Positions 22,013-36,880 of a DNA stretch of 64,000 nt are shown piece by piece; the first letter of the stretch is position 1, and each line of letters starts with the position of its first letter. Source of the DNA: Liolophura sinensis (Eukaryota > Mollusca > Polyplacophora > Chitonida > Chitonidae). The notes below the pieces were generated by a model, which was not told where the DNA came from, did not search any database, and worked only from the letters and a program-made list of their open reading frames with translations. A program made the position numbers and the translations under genes. Where the stretch lies: contig NC_088302.1 of assembly GCF_032854445.1 (NCBI RefSeq), positions 32,083,979 through 32,147,978 on the forward strand, read 5' to 3'.

Positions 22013-24924
22013 CAGGTAAGATGTGAACGTCGGCGTTACAGTGTACAGAGATTTCCTGTGTATCAGGTTTTTAGTTCAGTTAATTTTACAAGTACTGTGT
22101 CGTGGAAATTCGGTTGTATTCCTGTCGCAGCTTTCAGCTGTAAAATGGAGAGAGCAGTACGGCTGTTCCTTTGTGTGCTGTAAACCCGTGCCTTTCTTAA
22201 GGCCAAATCGTTTGGAAACTTGAAAAAACTATCTCCAGGGCTCTTCGATGATCTGTTTTTACAAACGAATGCAGAACAGCAAACCATTTCGTGGAGAAAT
22301 TTAATATGCATGTAGTCACTTTTGTAGCGTTTTTAACACCGCGCTAAATGGAGAATCTCTGACAGCTCGTGTAGGTTGGACTTGTATGATGTAATTCGGT
22401 GGACACTACCGAGATGGGGGGGGGGGGAATGCATAGAACCACCCTAATTATCTAGTGATTTTAAGTGCCATATTACTCAGATTAATGTACCCTTTTTCAA
22501 TATTGTTTACACTCAATTTAACAATATATACATGGATAGCTAATTATGAATAAATATTGAATCTGGACACTAATCCTTTTTAAGCTTTTAAACAGATGTA
22601 TACCAAGATGTCAGATCTTGAGTTTGTTTCAAAAATATTACAAAATGAAAAACATTTCATTTAAAATTATCACTGAGCTGATAATAAAATGACTACTTAA
22701 GCATAAGAAGCAAGATTTAGTCACTTAATTCATTCAGTGTCAAAGTCAAGGCTGTTTCATCTCGAATTTGTGACAATGACCCCAGCTTCCCTGCTAATTT
22801 CCTCAAATCTGTGTTCTTTATACATCTTACTTCTGCCAGTTCTGGGTTAATGATGAATAATAATGAAGGCACCCCCCTCCCCCTCTCCCTTCAACCAGTA
22901 AAAAATTTGTAGTCTTTTGTGAAGGCTTTTTCTCTAGTAGGAAGCGTTCATTGGCTAGCACTGATTACATCACTGTCTACTTGTATCAGAATATGAGGGG
23001 TATTTCGACAGAGCGTTCAACCGCTGGTAGATGAGGACTGTCTGCCGTGAGAGAATGTCACGGAATCGCATAGTCACACGGCTTTTGAAGACGTCAAAAT
23101 TTGCATCGACAAACTGTTCTTACAAATTTTTTTTTTCAAGTCAATTAAACCGACGCTCACCCACGGTGTTCCCGCAGTAGTCACTACCTAAAGAATTATG
23201 TACGTAGTAACCGCTGCGAGAGAAGCGTAACGTTGCACCATTTTTTCTTACCGAAAAGACGGACTGCCGAAATTATATACCCTCACAGTCGAGAACGAAT
23301 TCGCCACGAAATGTCCTGTTGAAAGAAATTTTAGAACAGCCGGTAGGTACAGTAAAATATGTCGGAGGTTTGAAATCAAAACACCCTGGTCGGTGGCTGG
23401 AAACTGCAAAGTTTGTACCACTGGATTACTGTTCACGATAGTATATACCGATAAGTATACAGGCTTTTGACACACTGAAAAAGTTTTAACCGAAATTCTG
23501 TTGACTTGAATGATGCTAGAATGTATTGTCATATTCAACACAAAATCTTGTTAGTCTCACAGAATCTTTATGTTGAATAGAATATTCGTTATATTTCACA
23601 TAAGCTGCCGCCATAACGGAAGATATTCTAACATCAATCTGACAACAGACTTTAAAACTAACAGATTAACTTTCTTTCAGTGTACATACGGGAATATATT
23701 AGGGCGGACTGAAGTTGTGAAAGAAGGCCAAATTTTCCTGCTGGACAACATATAGGAACATGTGCCATATTTTATAAGTATTAATTAAACATTTGAATCA
23801 GTCTCTGTGGGCTGTATTATAGAGGGATGAAATGGGAGTGCTCCAGTTGAACAACCAATGTAAAACAATCTTTGAAGACGCGTAATTGGTGAACTTAATC
23901 ATACAAGCACAGGTTTGAAGTTATAGGGGAGGACAGGTGGGAGAGAAGAGGGGAGCGAAGTCTTTCCATCCCAGGTTTCCACTGGGCCATATAGGTCTCC
24001 AATACTGGACAGTCTCACTGAAAAATCTGAAGTCGTTCTCGTCAGCTTTTATCTCGCTGAACTGAATTTCTTGTTATTTGGTACTTTTTGACGGTAAACA
24101 GTGTATAACAAACGCCATGAAGTTCTTACATGAGAGTACAAAGTGTATGTAAGTGGGATTTACATACTTTGCTATGTCCGTAATAATCAGACAACCCGGT
24201 AATTGGTTTCTTCTACATTCCGAAAGGGAAGTCTGACAGGAAAGATAACTGCGTGTAGGGATGTAACCACGTATTTGTGTGTATGCTTGTGGCTTCTGGA
24301 GAATGAAGTGGCGGTCATCCACATTCTTCCCTTACACATACAGCCTGTAGAGTTCATTATAACGTAGAACTTGCCCATTTGTGACAGGAATTCAAAATAC
24401 TGTGTACTATATAATACAAAGACCGATGCGATTCAGTAACAGGATTGCTACTGAAACCCGTTCCACAAATTTGCGATCGTTCGTTTTAGTCGATTGTAAC
24501 TTCCATGTCAACACCTATTGCATATTGCAACAATATTTTTTAATCAAGTTTGCTCACGATGGTTCTGCGTTTCTTTGTGAACCAAGATCGACACTCGCAC
24601 TCTTGATGCCCTGTTCACGCCAAAGACGGCATAGCCCCTGCATGGGAAGGCCACCGGTTAATGAATGGTGACCGGATTCAAGTTTACTGTACACACCTAA
24701 TATGTGTGTGCCTAACTCCTTTTTCTCCCCAAGCCCAACGAGATTCATTTGGTATATAGGCCAGACTTTAGCCGTGAATTAACCTTCAGTCAAACCTATC
24801 CAACTAAGATTTAGACCTGTATACTGGCATACACAAGACTGAAGGTTAACTAGACTTACATATACCTTATATACCTCCATGCACGTATGAGGTTCAGTTC
24901 GATTACCCTGGAACCAATAATCCC
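22013..24924. other. No gene recognised
   Basis: Gene-poor. Holds a G-run at about 22418-22427 and a pyrimidine-rich block near 22869-22892. The open frames here are short and unrelated to known families. Confidence 0.3.
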
Positions 24925-25037
24925 TTTATTGCCGCAGTTTCGAGGACTTTCAATTTGCGATTTCTGTAATATAACAACAACAACGTCTTCATTTCAGCGC
25001 ATTGTTGACCAACTGACAAAAAGGCCAATTGTCAACA

Positions 25038-25043
25038 TTTATT
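25038..25043 (-). terminator. Candidate poly(A) signal of thymosin beta
   Basis: AATAAA on the minus strand, about 480 bases past the thymosin beta stop codon. A second AATAAA lies at 24925-24930. Either would give a 3' UTR of 0.5-0.6 kb. Which is used cannot be told from sequence. Confidence 0.4.
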
Positions 25044-25523
25044 ATTTTGTATTCCATGGAATATTTACCAGCTATGTGGCTGAGCAATTTGGCGTCATTG
25101 GAAATTCTAGATATACCTTGTCTGTCCAAAAATCCTGGAGCGGTTGCAAGACCAAATAGCGATTGATGGTCCTTAAAAAATGTGACGTAATGCGATCCGT
25201 CATCGTTGGCTTGCCCTCAAGACAAAATGGTTTTGTAAGCGGATGATAAAAAAAAAATATATGTAAAGAAATATAAGATACAAAAAGATTTCACATGACA
25301 AAATGAAGTGAGACGCTAGTCACAGAGCAGACAGTCAGGTCGGTGAAGTCCGTACATTGTGGTCACAGCTCCGCGGCATTGACAGTTTTCAAGTCCAACA
25401 ATCATGAAGTCATCTTCCGGTTTGAAATTTGACCCCTATCACGACGTCCAATGTCAATCTCCACGTGCCAAAGTGCCCGCGGTCCTCTCCGGCCACACCC
25501 CTGTCTGTCCATATTGACTGGCC

Positions 25524-27507
<1,984 letters not shown>

Positions 27508-27671
27508 TCATGCGAATAAACATCAACCGGTGATTTGATAAAATATACATTGTAACCATGTTTAACAGATCGAAGACGCGTAATCCATGTTGAATAATGG
27601 TGCCCGAAAGCCTGGACCCAAAAATCTATTGAAACAATAAACATGTGCGTGAAACGAGAGCGCTGCCTTAC

Positions 27672-27706
27672 CTCGGCTAACCGTGTGTGTCTGTAGCGAC
27701 GTCTGT
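27672..27706 (-). other. Thymosin beta non-coding first exon
   Basis: Predicted from the TATA position: transcription would start near 27706, and the consensus donor CCGAG/GTAAGG lies at 27672/27671. The following 406-base intron ends at the acceptor before the ATG exon. The start point is inferred to within a few bases. Confidence 0.6.
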
Positions 27707-27732
27707 ATAACGCCAGCAGATTCAGCCGGCAC

Positions 27733-27824
27733 TTTATACCGTGTAGGAATATCAGACCGCACCACAACGGGAGCGGCTCTCGTATACTTCCGCGGTGCTA
27801 TTGCACTCGATGAATCAAGCCAAT
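27733..27824 (-). promoter_or_regulatory. Thymosin beta core promoter
   Basis: On the minus strand, TATAAA (27738-27733) lies about 30 bases before the inferred start, and an ATTGG (inverted CCAAT) lies at 27824-27820, about 85 bases further upstream. GC content is raised between them (CACCGCGGAAG). This is a classic TATA-plus-CCAAT layout. Confidence 0.65.
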
Positions 27825-27849
27825 AAAAAGACATCATGAAAGGCACTCC

Positions 27850-30361
27850 GGTGTATTCATATGTTAATGTGGGGTGTCCAGTTTTTATTGAAGATTTCCT
27901 TCTGAAAACACCCTATCTTTCAGATGAGAAGCACTATGATATCGACATGCATATAGCCTCATCCTAATGGATGAGTCAATCCCTTGTTACACAGGAGACT
28001 TGGCAGCCTAAATGGCTCCATTCTTTTCCCCATTGATCTAATTTTTTCTGTTATTATTATTATTTAACAAAATGTGTGTTTGTGTTACGAAAGCTGTTTT
28101 AACTGACTTCTCGGTGCGGTGTGCATATTTAATACAGGGTTAATACAGGGTGTATTTTTCCATTCTAGTAAATGCTGACCCGATTGTGAATTTCAGTACC
28201 TTTATTCCCAGTTATATACACATCATTGTATAACGGTACATGCAGTATACCGCTATACATAATATGTAACCACGTGGTTACTCATACAAACAATTTATGG
28301 CTGCACCCATAACTTTGGCCTGTGTTGTATGAGGACTTGTCAACTCTACATCACTATGAACATTTATAGAGACTGTCTGCCTGGTACCCATCCATGCATG
28401 ACGTCATACTAATATAACACATCTCCGCGCTGACAGGACAGTCTGAAGAGTTTAGGAATACAGGGGCAATCCCTGTGCATGCTGTATTCTACATGTGACC
28501 GACAGTTCATAAGGGTAACTTGACCTGGGGTGCACCCTAACCCTGTAACCCAGACATAGGCCGTCTGTTCATGCACAGCCCTGCAGTCAGTTATACATGC
28601 TGTAACCCGATGTACATGTAGAGCTGCTTAAACTCAGGGCCGCACTTTCTAGCTTCCGTCTTACAGAAATGGCCCTGAAGCGTCGCCATGGAAACCGGGT
28701 GTAGATCTGAGTGAGTGCTTGGGGTTAAACGTCGTGTTCAGGGTGTAGATCTGACAATACGATACTCACATCATTCGGACACTGACGGGACTTGGTGGGA
28801 AACGTTGATATCTGATCAAATCACCCAAATGATCACTTATCTGTGAACGACCATGCTCTAGCTCCATCGTATAAAATGATCGAAGTTCTTTTCGCTTTGT
28901 CTAATACCGGTTCCCTATACAGTAGAGACCATGTGTATGGATGTAGGCTTGCACGCATGACCAGTTCGTATACATGCATACAAATTCAAGAACAAAGCCA
29001 AGAGTATATAGGGATTATAAGCGAGTAATGATCACATTGTCCAGTTTGTAGGCGTCGATCTCGATGAAGGCCGAATCTATATATATATATATATATATAT
29101 ATAATTTCAAATTTAGGTCATATTGTCTACCTGTAATTTCAGTACTGTTGGTCTAGTTAAATTGGTTACTGTACGTTTCAGGCTTATATATTCCAAGTAG
29201 TGTACGTGCGGGCTTTATAAAAAGACGAATTTAATTAGCCTGGGATGTGTACGTACTTCCTGTAGGCGTTTACTAGTGTATATTCCGTGTCATTTGACAA
29301 GTTATTAGCGGCATAATGGCATTAAGGTGGAATCACTAGTCGTATATTCTGGTACTTTAGTTTCTTTCGATGGCTTCGCTTTCAGTAGTATCACGTGTGT
29401 GGCGTTGCATGTTGATTGGATGAATACAAATTATACTGGTAAGGTTTCTTCTGTATACGTTCGTGTAATCCTTTGTGTAGTTTATTGATGCAGACGAGAG
29501 TTTGGTGTGAGCAGTGATGTGCTGTTGTTAACAACATCTGACGTGTGGGGTGTATAAGACAGTGACTCAGAGCCTGGGAGGCCAGTGTGCTCTGTAGGCA
29601 GCGGTAATTCGCCGTCAGTGGGGTCTACTGCAGGACGGTTATAACTGACCAGATTTATAGACCTTATAAAATAATACCGTAACATCAGCCTTGACCTCTG
29701 ACCGTTGCGGCACATCCCGTTATAATTCCTGTTATGTAACTGCAGGTGCGTGGCCTTAAACTCGTGATTACCCGGGCCATCTCTTTATGTATGACCACTT
29801 AAAATTGAAAGTGTTTAAAACAGAAACAGATATCTTAATTATATTATAACTCAAAATAAAGATGGAATAGCTGCCTCGAGTCATATTAAGCTGTAGCCAT
29901 AAAACAAGTTAGCTATAATGCAAAGTAGAGCTGATTAAAAAAAGAAGAAACACGTCACGGCTTAGATATTTGTTCACGTTCAATATTTACAAAAACAGCT
30001 GAACACGAAAACAAATTCTACACCCTGTTCTTATGTCAACCAGTAACACAATTCCCTGACGAAACGATCGCTTTTGAGGAAAAGCTAAAAGTCTAAATAA
30101 ACTCATAAGGGCAAATCCAATCAGGATGTTTCTCAGAAATATACCGGCTTGGGGCTGATGGATGACGTAATTGGTTTTTGCCTGGATTCAAAAATATCTT
30201 AAATTAAATACGGCCATGTATATATAATCTTGTTTGATCTTTGGTGTACACAGTTGTCACCGTTTACGTCCAGATACATACAGCACCTATAACCTTTTGT
30301 ATTTCATATAAGTTAGGACGTGTATACATACTACACTGTAACACTCAGTTGCGATTTTAGA
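27850..30361. other. No confident gene
   Basis: Contains a SINE-A tail scrap at about 28711-28738 (GTGAGTGCTTGGGGTTAAAC), a (TA)n run at 29079-29103, and a 77-codon minus frame (29482-29715) of unknown nature ending CATCAATAAA. None is strong enough to call. Confidence 0.25.
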
Positions 30362-30545
30362 TTCATTGATTAGTGTTTAACGCCGTGCGCAATTAAGAGG
30401 TTTCCATTTATACGACAGCAATCATGTTATTGGGCGGAGGGAACCGGAATTCCCTACCCCAGATCATTGCATGACCATTCGCCCTTTGCCGTTCACCTGA
30501 CCAACCTCTTAAACAAAGCGAGTGCTGGGTTCGAACACGCGACCC
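30362..30545 (-). mobile_element. SINE-C copy
   Basis: The TTGATTAGTGTTTAACGCCG start, CATTTATACGACAGCAATCA core, GGCGGAGGGAACCGGAA block, and reversed head with GGGTTCGAACACGCGACC at about 30527 match the copies at 4852 and 14160. It lies directly beside a SINE-B copy in the same orientation. Confidence 0.55.
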
Positions 30546-30557
30546 CGCTGTCCCCCA

Positions 30558-30745
30558 CTTACTTATTTATTTAATTGGTGTTATATTTATTTGATTGGTG
30601 TTTTAAGCCATACTCAAGAATATTTCACTTATATCACGGCGGACAGCATTATATGGTGGGAAGAAACTGGACAGAGCCGCAGGAAGCCGCAGGTTGCTGG
30701 AAGACCTCCCCGCGTGCGGCCGGAGAGGAAGCCGGAGACAGCATG
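30558..30745 (-). mobile_element. SINE-B copy with doubled tail
   Basis: Two successive tails (TTATTTAATTGGTGTTATAT and TTTATTTGATTGGTGTTTTA) precede the standard core. The body runs to GCCGGAGAGGAAGCC and stops before the tRNA-like head. Confidence 0.7.
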
Positions 30746-31202
30746 ATGACGATAGGTTTCTCGCATACAAATCCAACGACATTCGCAGCATTGAAATTAA
30801 ATCGTGATAAGGAAGTAAGATGTACATATTGATAACATTTTGCTTGAAGTAAGCGGGTTATGAGGTCAACAAAGTTCCTTGTTGTATATTCAGCCAGTTT
30901 TTATCAATCCCACATCAGTATTTTTGTTCATGGTTCTGATAGTATCCATTACTTATTTATCCTCTTTGGAATGGCGCTGACAGGAACCCCACATGGAAAA
31001 GCTAACAGTAGAAACTATCGCCTTTCACCAGCTGAAAACCGCCTCCCGTAAAATCACAGTGGAGTCAGTGAGAAACGTGGGTGCATAATATTGGTCTAAA
31101 TTATTGGCCCTCTTTTAACGGAGAGCTGTAGGGCCTAGAACTCACAACACTGATCAATGACAGTGTGTGCAGGATTGTCTTTCAACAGACAGATTTCTTG
31201 GG
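30746..31202. other. No gene recognised
   Basis: No supported feature on either strand. Confidence 0.3.
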
Positions 31203-31490
31203 AGTCTCCGTCTGGGGATGTATTTCACCAGGCCGATTGGTTGGGAGGTCTCATGCAGTGTGGGGCCGTATTTCTCCAGGCCGATTTGTTTCAGTGTGGG
31301 GTTGTATTTGACAAGGCAGATTTGATTCAGTGTGGGGTTGTATTTCACCAGGCCGATTTGTGGTCATATCTCAATGTGGGGCTGTATTTCTTTAGGCCCA
31401 TTTGTTGTTGAGCCTCAGTGTGATGTTGCATTTCCCCACGCCGATTTGTTATGGGGTCTCAGTGTGAGGTTGTATTTCTCCAGGTCCATT
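31203..31490. repeat. Imperfect tandem repeat, CAGTGTGGGGNTGTATTT type
   Basis: About seven units of a CAGTGTGGGGTTGTATTTCA...CAGGCCGATTTG motif, with spacings of about 36 to 55 bases. The repeat keeps an 84-codon plus frame open; it is unlikely to be a protein gene. Confidence 0.65.
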
Positions 31491-32171
31491 ATATATATAT
31501 ATAGACTGCTGTAGTGGGTATTTTCAGTTATAAGAGATGTGTGTGTGTGTGCGTGTGTGTATGCATGGTAATTCTCAGCGATTTGGGCTTGCTGAATCCT
31601 GCGTTCTGTGTTTTGTATGCTTAAGCAATTCGGTATCTCAAAAACTATGGGGGCATATATATATGTGGAAGTTTCAGTATAACAAAGATGGTAGTATATG
31701 GTGTATGACGCGCAAAACGGGTCCCTCTTGTGTCACATCACCCCTGCTATACCTGGGGTTACTTATTTCACGCTGATACCCATGTTATAAAGGTCTCTCT
31801 CGTCAAATTACACCGATATATTATGTAAACTGACGAAAGATAAAGTGTGCCCTTTAACATTTTGTGTGGTCTCTTTGAAACCCTTCTTCGGTTTATATCC
31901 AAGCCCGATTAAATTCACGCGCCTATGTAACACTCCCGCTTGCGTCTTTCCGGCATTGAAAACCGACTGATCGACTACAGGATCTTATATATTTTTTCAG
32001 TTCGTTGATCTGTCGTTGTTTTGGAAATTGGTCTTATGTTTTACATGGAACGGTTGAAGACTGGAACACAAGTATCCGTTACGACGCCGACATTGTACAA
32101 AGTAGAGTTAAACAGTAATATTAGTAATACTATATCAACACGTACAAAGCAATCGTAATGCTATATAAATA
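31491..32171. other. No gene recognised
   Basis: Short TA and GT runs (31488-31503, 31537-31562), otherwise unique sequence. Confidence 0.3.
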
Positions 32172-32735
32172 CTATACCATTCCATACCATACCCCATACC
32201 ATTTCATACCATACCCCATACCATTTCATACCATACAACATACCATTCCATACCACACCACATATCATTTCATACGACATACCATACCTCTCCACACCGT
32301 AACACACCATACCATTCCCTACCATACCATACCATACACTACCTTACCATACCATTCCATACCATACCATACCATTCCATTCCACACCATACCGTTCCAT
32401 ACCACACCACATACCATTCCATACCATTTCATACCATTCCATACCACACCACATATCATTTCATACGACATACCATTCCATACCACACCACATACCATAC
32501 CTCTCCACACCATACCATTCCCTACCATACCATACCATACACTACCCTACCATACCATTCCATACCATACCATTCCCTACCATAACATTCCCTACCCTAC
32601 CCTACCATTCCACACCATACCGTTCCATACCATATACCGTTCCATACCACACCACATACCATTCCATACCACACACCATTCCATACCATACCATACCACA
32701 TACTATACGATACCATATCATACTACGTACCATAG
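32172..32735. repeat. Pentanucleotide (CCATA/CCATT)n satellite
   Basis: About 560 bases built of CCATA, CCATT and related pentamers (CCACA, CCCTA, TCATA), with higher-order blocks such as CCATACCACACCACATACCA recurring. Because 5-mers cycle through all frames every 15 bases without making a stop, a 204-codon plus frame and a 69-codon minus frame stay open. These are not genes. Confidence 0.9.
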
Positions 32736-32772
32736 TGACGTATCTATTCACCATATACAGCTCATTGTGTAA

Positions 32773-32880
32773 ATTTATTCCTTTTTTGATTGGTGTTTTA
32801 CACCGTACTGAAGAATATTTCATTATACGGCGGCTGCCAGCACTGTGGTGGGAGGAAACCAGGTAGAGCCCGAAAGAAAC
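32773..32880 (-). mobile_element. SINE-B tail and core fragment
   Basis: TTTTTTGATTGGTGTTTTAC, GTACTGAAGAATATTTCATT, GGCGGCTGCCAGCACTGTGG and TGGGAGGAAACC blocks. It abuts the end of the pentamer satellite and is truncated before the head. Confidence 0.7.
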
Positions 32881-34231
32881 AGGTCAAAATACAGATGGAT
32901 AAGGAAAATAAGGAAAACGGTTATGACCTTTGCACTACGCGTCATGATAATCGTCACAAGACATCAATACCGGCAGTACAGGCGTTTTGCAGGACATGCA
33001 CATGAACATGGTTTGGGTGCATTTCAAACCTTGCATTCAATTTTGACAATCAGTTTCCATACATCTCAAAGATAAAATCACGCCAAAAACGTATCCGTGT
33101 GGACATTATTATGACCTGGAATTCCACTTTTCAGACATACGGCTTCTGTCTCGTGATATAAACGTTAATTAATGTGCCATTGGTACGTCGGGGGTTGGCA
33201 CAAGACTTGAAGTTGTGACTAGAACTCTTAATCTGTCACAATCAGCAATAATCTGTTAGCACGTCGAAAATGTCAGACACATAACGCCGAGAGCACACGT
33301 CGCTTAGGTCGACCGAGGAAAATAACAGCCCCAAATTATTTAAGGATCGCTTCATCCACAGAATAAGACCAGCTTCACAGAGCTACCGTGTGAGAGTGAG
33401 TGGACAGATAATTCTTCACCGGCTATAGACACACTGAATTTGCAGACAGACGACATTGGCATGATCATTCCACGTCTCACGAAGAATGGAAGAGTGTGAG
33501 GCTTTCGGTTGAATCCAGAGACGCAATAGAACGCTTCCAAGAGGTAGATGTATGCCGACTTATGATAGTTTTGGGGGTGGATCGCTGACGATTTTGGTAA
33601 AGACTACTGCATGTGTCCAGCGGAACACCCTTACATCTCGTCCATGAACTTAACCTTGGTCACAGCATAACGTTCTGGAAGTATTCATGATGTCATCTGC
33701 TTGGAGTCATGGTCCTTTACGTCCGTTATAAGAGATATGAACTGCACACCAGCTAAGAGCTATACTTAATACTAAGTAGGCTTCATGAAAGCGGGTTATG
33801 GACTAGAGCACAAAGGGTCTGTATTGTTGCTACTTCCAACAGCGAAACATTACAATATCACGATGGAAAGTACTTTCACTAAACGAACACGTTTAGGAAA
33901 TGCTCTGTGAGCCAACCTGAAGCCATCGACCACAGGTGTGGTCAGGTGTGTGTTTCGCCTAACTGATGAATGTTTTGAACACAATATGCACACAATATTG
34001 ACGACTTTACGACTCTTCATGGTAAATGTCGTGACGGTACTGGCTACTTTTCATTCGGGACATCAAATCAATGATAGACTGCACGGCGTTCAGGGACTTA
34101 CTGCATTTCATCTGATGCATCCGTGCTTGTAATAAACTGTTAATCTACTTAAAGACAATGGATTTATTACAGTGACTTTTTATGCGTCATCGCACCTTGG
34201 ACATGGTCTTCTGTTTAGGAATTTGTTGGCG

Positions 34232-34232
<1 letters not shown>
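32881..34232. other. No confident gene
   Basis: One weak terminal-exon candidate on the plus strand (33362-33499, 45 codons after a CATCCACAG acceptor) is described under findings. Nothing else is supported. Confidence 0.25.

Positions 34233-34292
<60 letters not shown>
34233..34292. repeat. (TA)n microsatellite
   Basis: About 60 bases of pure TA repeat. Confidence 0.95.
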
Positions 34293-34293
<1 letters not shown>

Positions 34294-35884
34294 CGTAATA
34301 GTTTGAAAAATAACGTTGGGAGAGAACATACTTGGCAAAACACCGTCCATAACAGCAAAAAATGACGTTTATAGGAGAAGACTTTTAATGCGATAGGAAC
34401 ACAATTTAATGTAGAGTTTAATGTAGACTGCGCAATACGTACATGACCCACGAAAAATAGCTTCAGTATGTAGGTGTGGATCATGAACACAGAATATTTC
34501 TGCTGACCCCAGCCGCCCCACCCACATATTTGTATAAATATTTATATCAAATAAGACAAAATTACGCAGCCTTTTTCAGTTTTATGCCAAAAGCAAGATT
34601 TAAATCCGCACGATACAGTCGTACTATGTAGACAATTTCGCGCAGTGTAACTATATATTAAAATATATACTATATAGGTCAGATATACACTTGCTTAATA
34701 CATCATACATGAGCACACGTTCTTTACACAATGTGGCGCTTTAGTGCAGAAGAATTAAAAGCAGGTGCAGATACCAATGAGGCAAAACAAAACGCAATAT
34801 ACATACACCCGATGTTTGCTGTTTAAAGGAGCACCGTTATACATCAATATAATAGACCTATACACGCAGCTTAGACATGGGAGTCTGAACACCGCCCGTA
34901 TGTAAATACAAACGTTCTTTAAGCACTCGATTTATAATACATTACATATGGGTATGCACCATAAAGAAACATAATGCTTGGAGTAATACCCTAGCTCAGT
35001 TTTTCCACGCTCGATAAAAAAACCACAGGGTGCCCAGGTACCAATGAAAAGAACCCTTTTTTCACGAAAGCGCATGCATGTTTAAATTTATGGACGACTC
35101 TGCCATAGAGTATACCAGAGGAAACCCGTCGGGTTGATTATTTCCTCCCATATTCCTATCACCCATAAGTATTCTTCGGTGTAAGCAATCAAATAAATAC
35201 AGGCTTTAAATATGTCGTTTAAATAAATGGCATTGTCTATGCTAAACACTGAAAGTCGAACTAAAAGACCTATTCTGCTAGGGGTGTGGTTTGTGCCTTT
35301 CGGCTGGGCCATCCCTGGCAGCCGCCATTTGTACAAAAACATGCATGGGATTCGGTCGGGAAATGTTATTAAATGTGCCATGTATTTGCTACCAGCAGAA
35401 AGCGTAATTATTAATAAACATGATGACGGAAGTTTTAGTGGATTAGATTAATTTTTTACTGAAGCAGGATAGCGGTAAAGGCGGGTGGTGTCGGCAAACT
35501 GGCATTTCTCTCTTTCCCTCCTTTACGAATTCGTAATGTATATAATGCATATAGTCTCTATACCCACGAGGCCTGCCGTTCGGTTACAAGCAATGGTCCG
35601 AGTCCCTGTGATACATATCATCAGAAAATATCACTTATCGCATTCATTTAATCTACATTCACGACCGTCATGGTCAGGTAATTTGCTATGCATAATTACT
35701 TATAACAAAAGAATTTAATTTTACACCTAATACAATAACCTTTTAATATGATTCATTCTGGGATTATCTCACAACTGAGAATTGAGTTGAAATAACGAAC
35801 TTTATATCGTCAAAGTAAGTCGCTACATGCATGTTTGGATGGTCGAGTTAGTGTCATTTTTATAAACGTTCTCTTTTGATCTAG
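34293..35884. other. No gene recognised
   Basis: Opposed frames at 35088-35381 (minus) and 35227-35451 (plus) have no known relatives. Positions about 35098-35206 weakly resemble a plus-oriented SINE-B 3' end (CTCTGCC..., TATTTCCTCCCATATTCC, AAGCAATCAAATAAATAC). Confidence 0.25.
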
Positions 35885-36150
35885 CTTCCAGCTACATATA
35901 ATCACATGAAAATTGTAATTAAAAATTAAGCTATCAAACATACCGATTCATTTGTGTACAATTTCTGTATCTGCCTTCCAGCTACTGGTATATACAATCA
36001 CATGAAACTGCAAATAAAAATTAAGCTATACAACTGAGTAGAAATGCCAATTCATGCCAATTCATTAGTGTACAATTTGTGTATCTGGCTTCCAGCTATA
36101 TACAATCACATGAAACTGTAATTAAAAATCAAGCTAATTAAAATTAAAAA
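35885..36150. repeat. ~100 bp tandem repeat, about 2.5 units
   Basis: Units begin with CTTCCAGCTA at 35885, 35975 and 36089 and continue ATACAATCACATGAAACTG...AAAAATTAAGCTA...GTGTACAATTTSTGTATCTG. Confidence 0.7.
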
Positions 36151-36845
36151 TTATCCTTTTTAGTATAACTTGTGTAGGCAGTTTATAAATCTGCTGCAAT
36201 GAAGTTTTTAAAATGAAAACGCAAAACAGGCACGCTTTACAACATTATCCAGGGTGCAACATATTCTGGATTTTCTCTAGATTACTGAAATGACCATAGC
36301 TTGGATAAAGAACACGTCTTTGTGCTGAATCATGAAAGACTCCATATGTGCCATAAGCATAGTATATACATGTACTTTTGCACCAAATGTGCATCGAGTT
36401 TAGAACTTACATACCTATAGCTTATTATCAGTCATGAAAAATATAAAACCGCGAAAAAAATACCGAGAAACATGATGGATGGGTGCAAAGTGCGACTGAC
36501 GAACATATAATCATGTCATTTTTTTTCCTTTTTTTTTTATATAAATGAGCCACATTCATTAATATCCAATATGTTTATTTGTACAGAAACAGTTTACTTA
36601 GAGATCTGATGAAGGTGACAATATACAGACAAGTTTTTGATCGTGGTTTAATCACTCAAAGGTATTAAAACTGACCATTTCGTGTAAAATGCCTGCGCGC
36701 GTAACCGGAACATTTTTACGATTATCATTACACGTCGTGAGCAGCCTATTAAACTTTATTCCTTGTCCCCTTACATTTATACAATCAAATTTTCGAGAAA
36801 AATCACCACGAACTTGAAAACGCCCTACTTTTCTTTTTTAATAGC

Positions 36846-36846
<1 letters not shown>
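36151..36846. other. No gene recognised
   Basis: AT-rich, no supported feature. Confidence 0.3.

Positions 36847-36880
<34 letters not shown>

Noticed and set aside
32158-32772. 204-codon plus frame rich in Tyr, His, Pro and Ile
   Set aside because: It is entirely pentamer satellite; the cycle of CCATA units cannot form stops, so the frame is a by-product.
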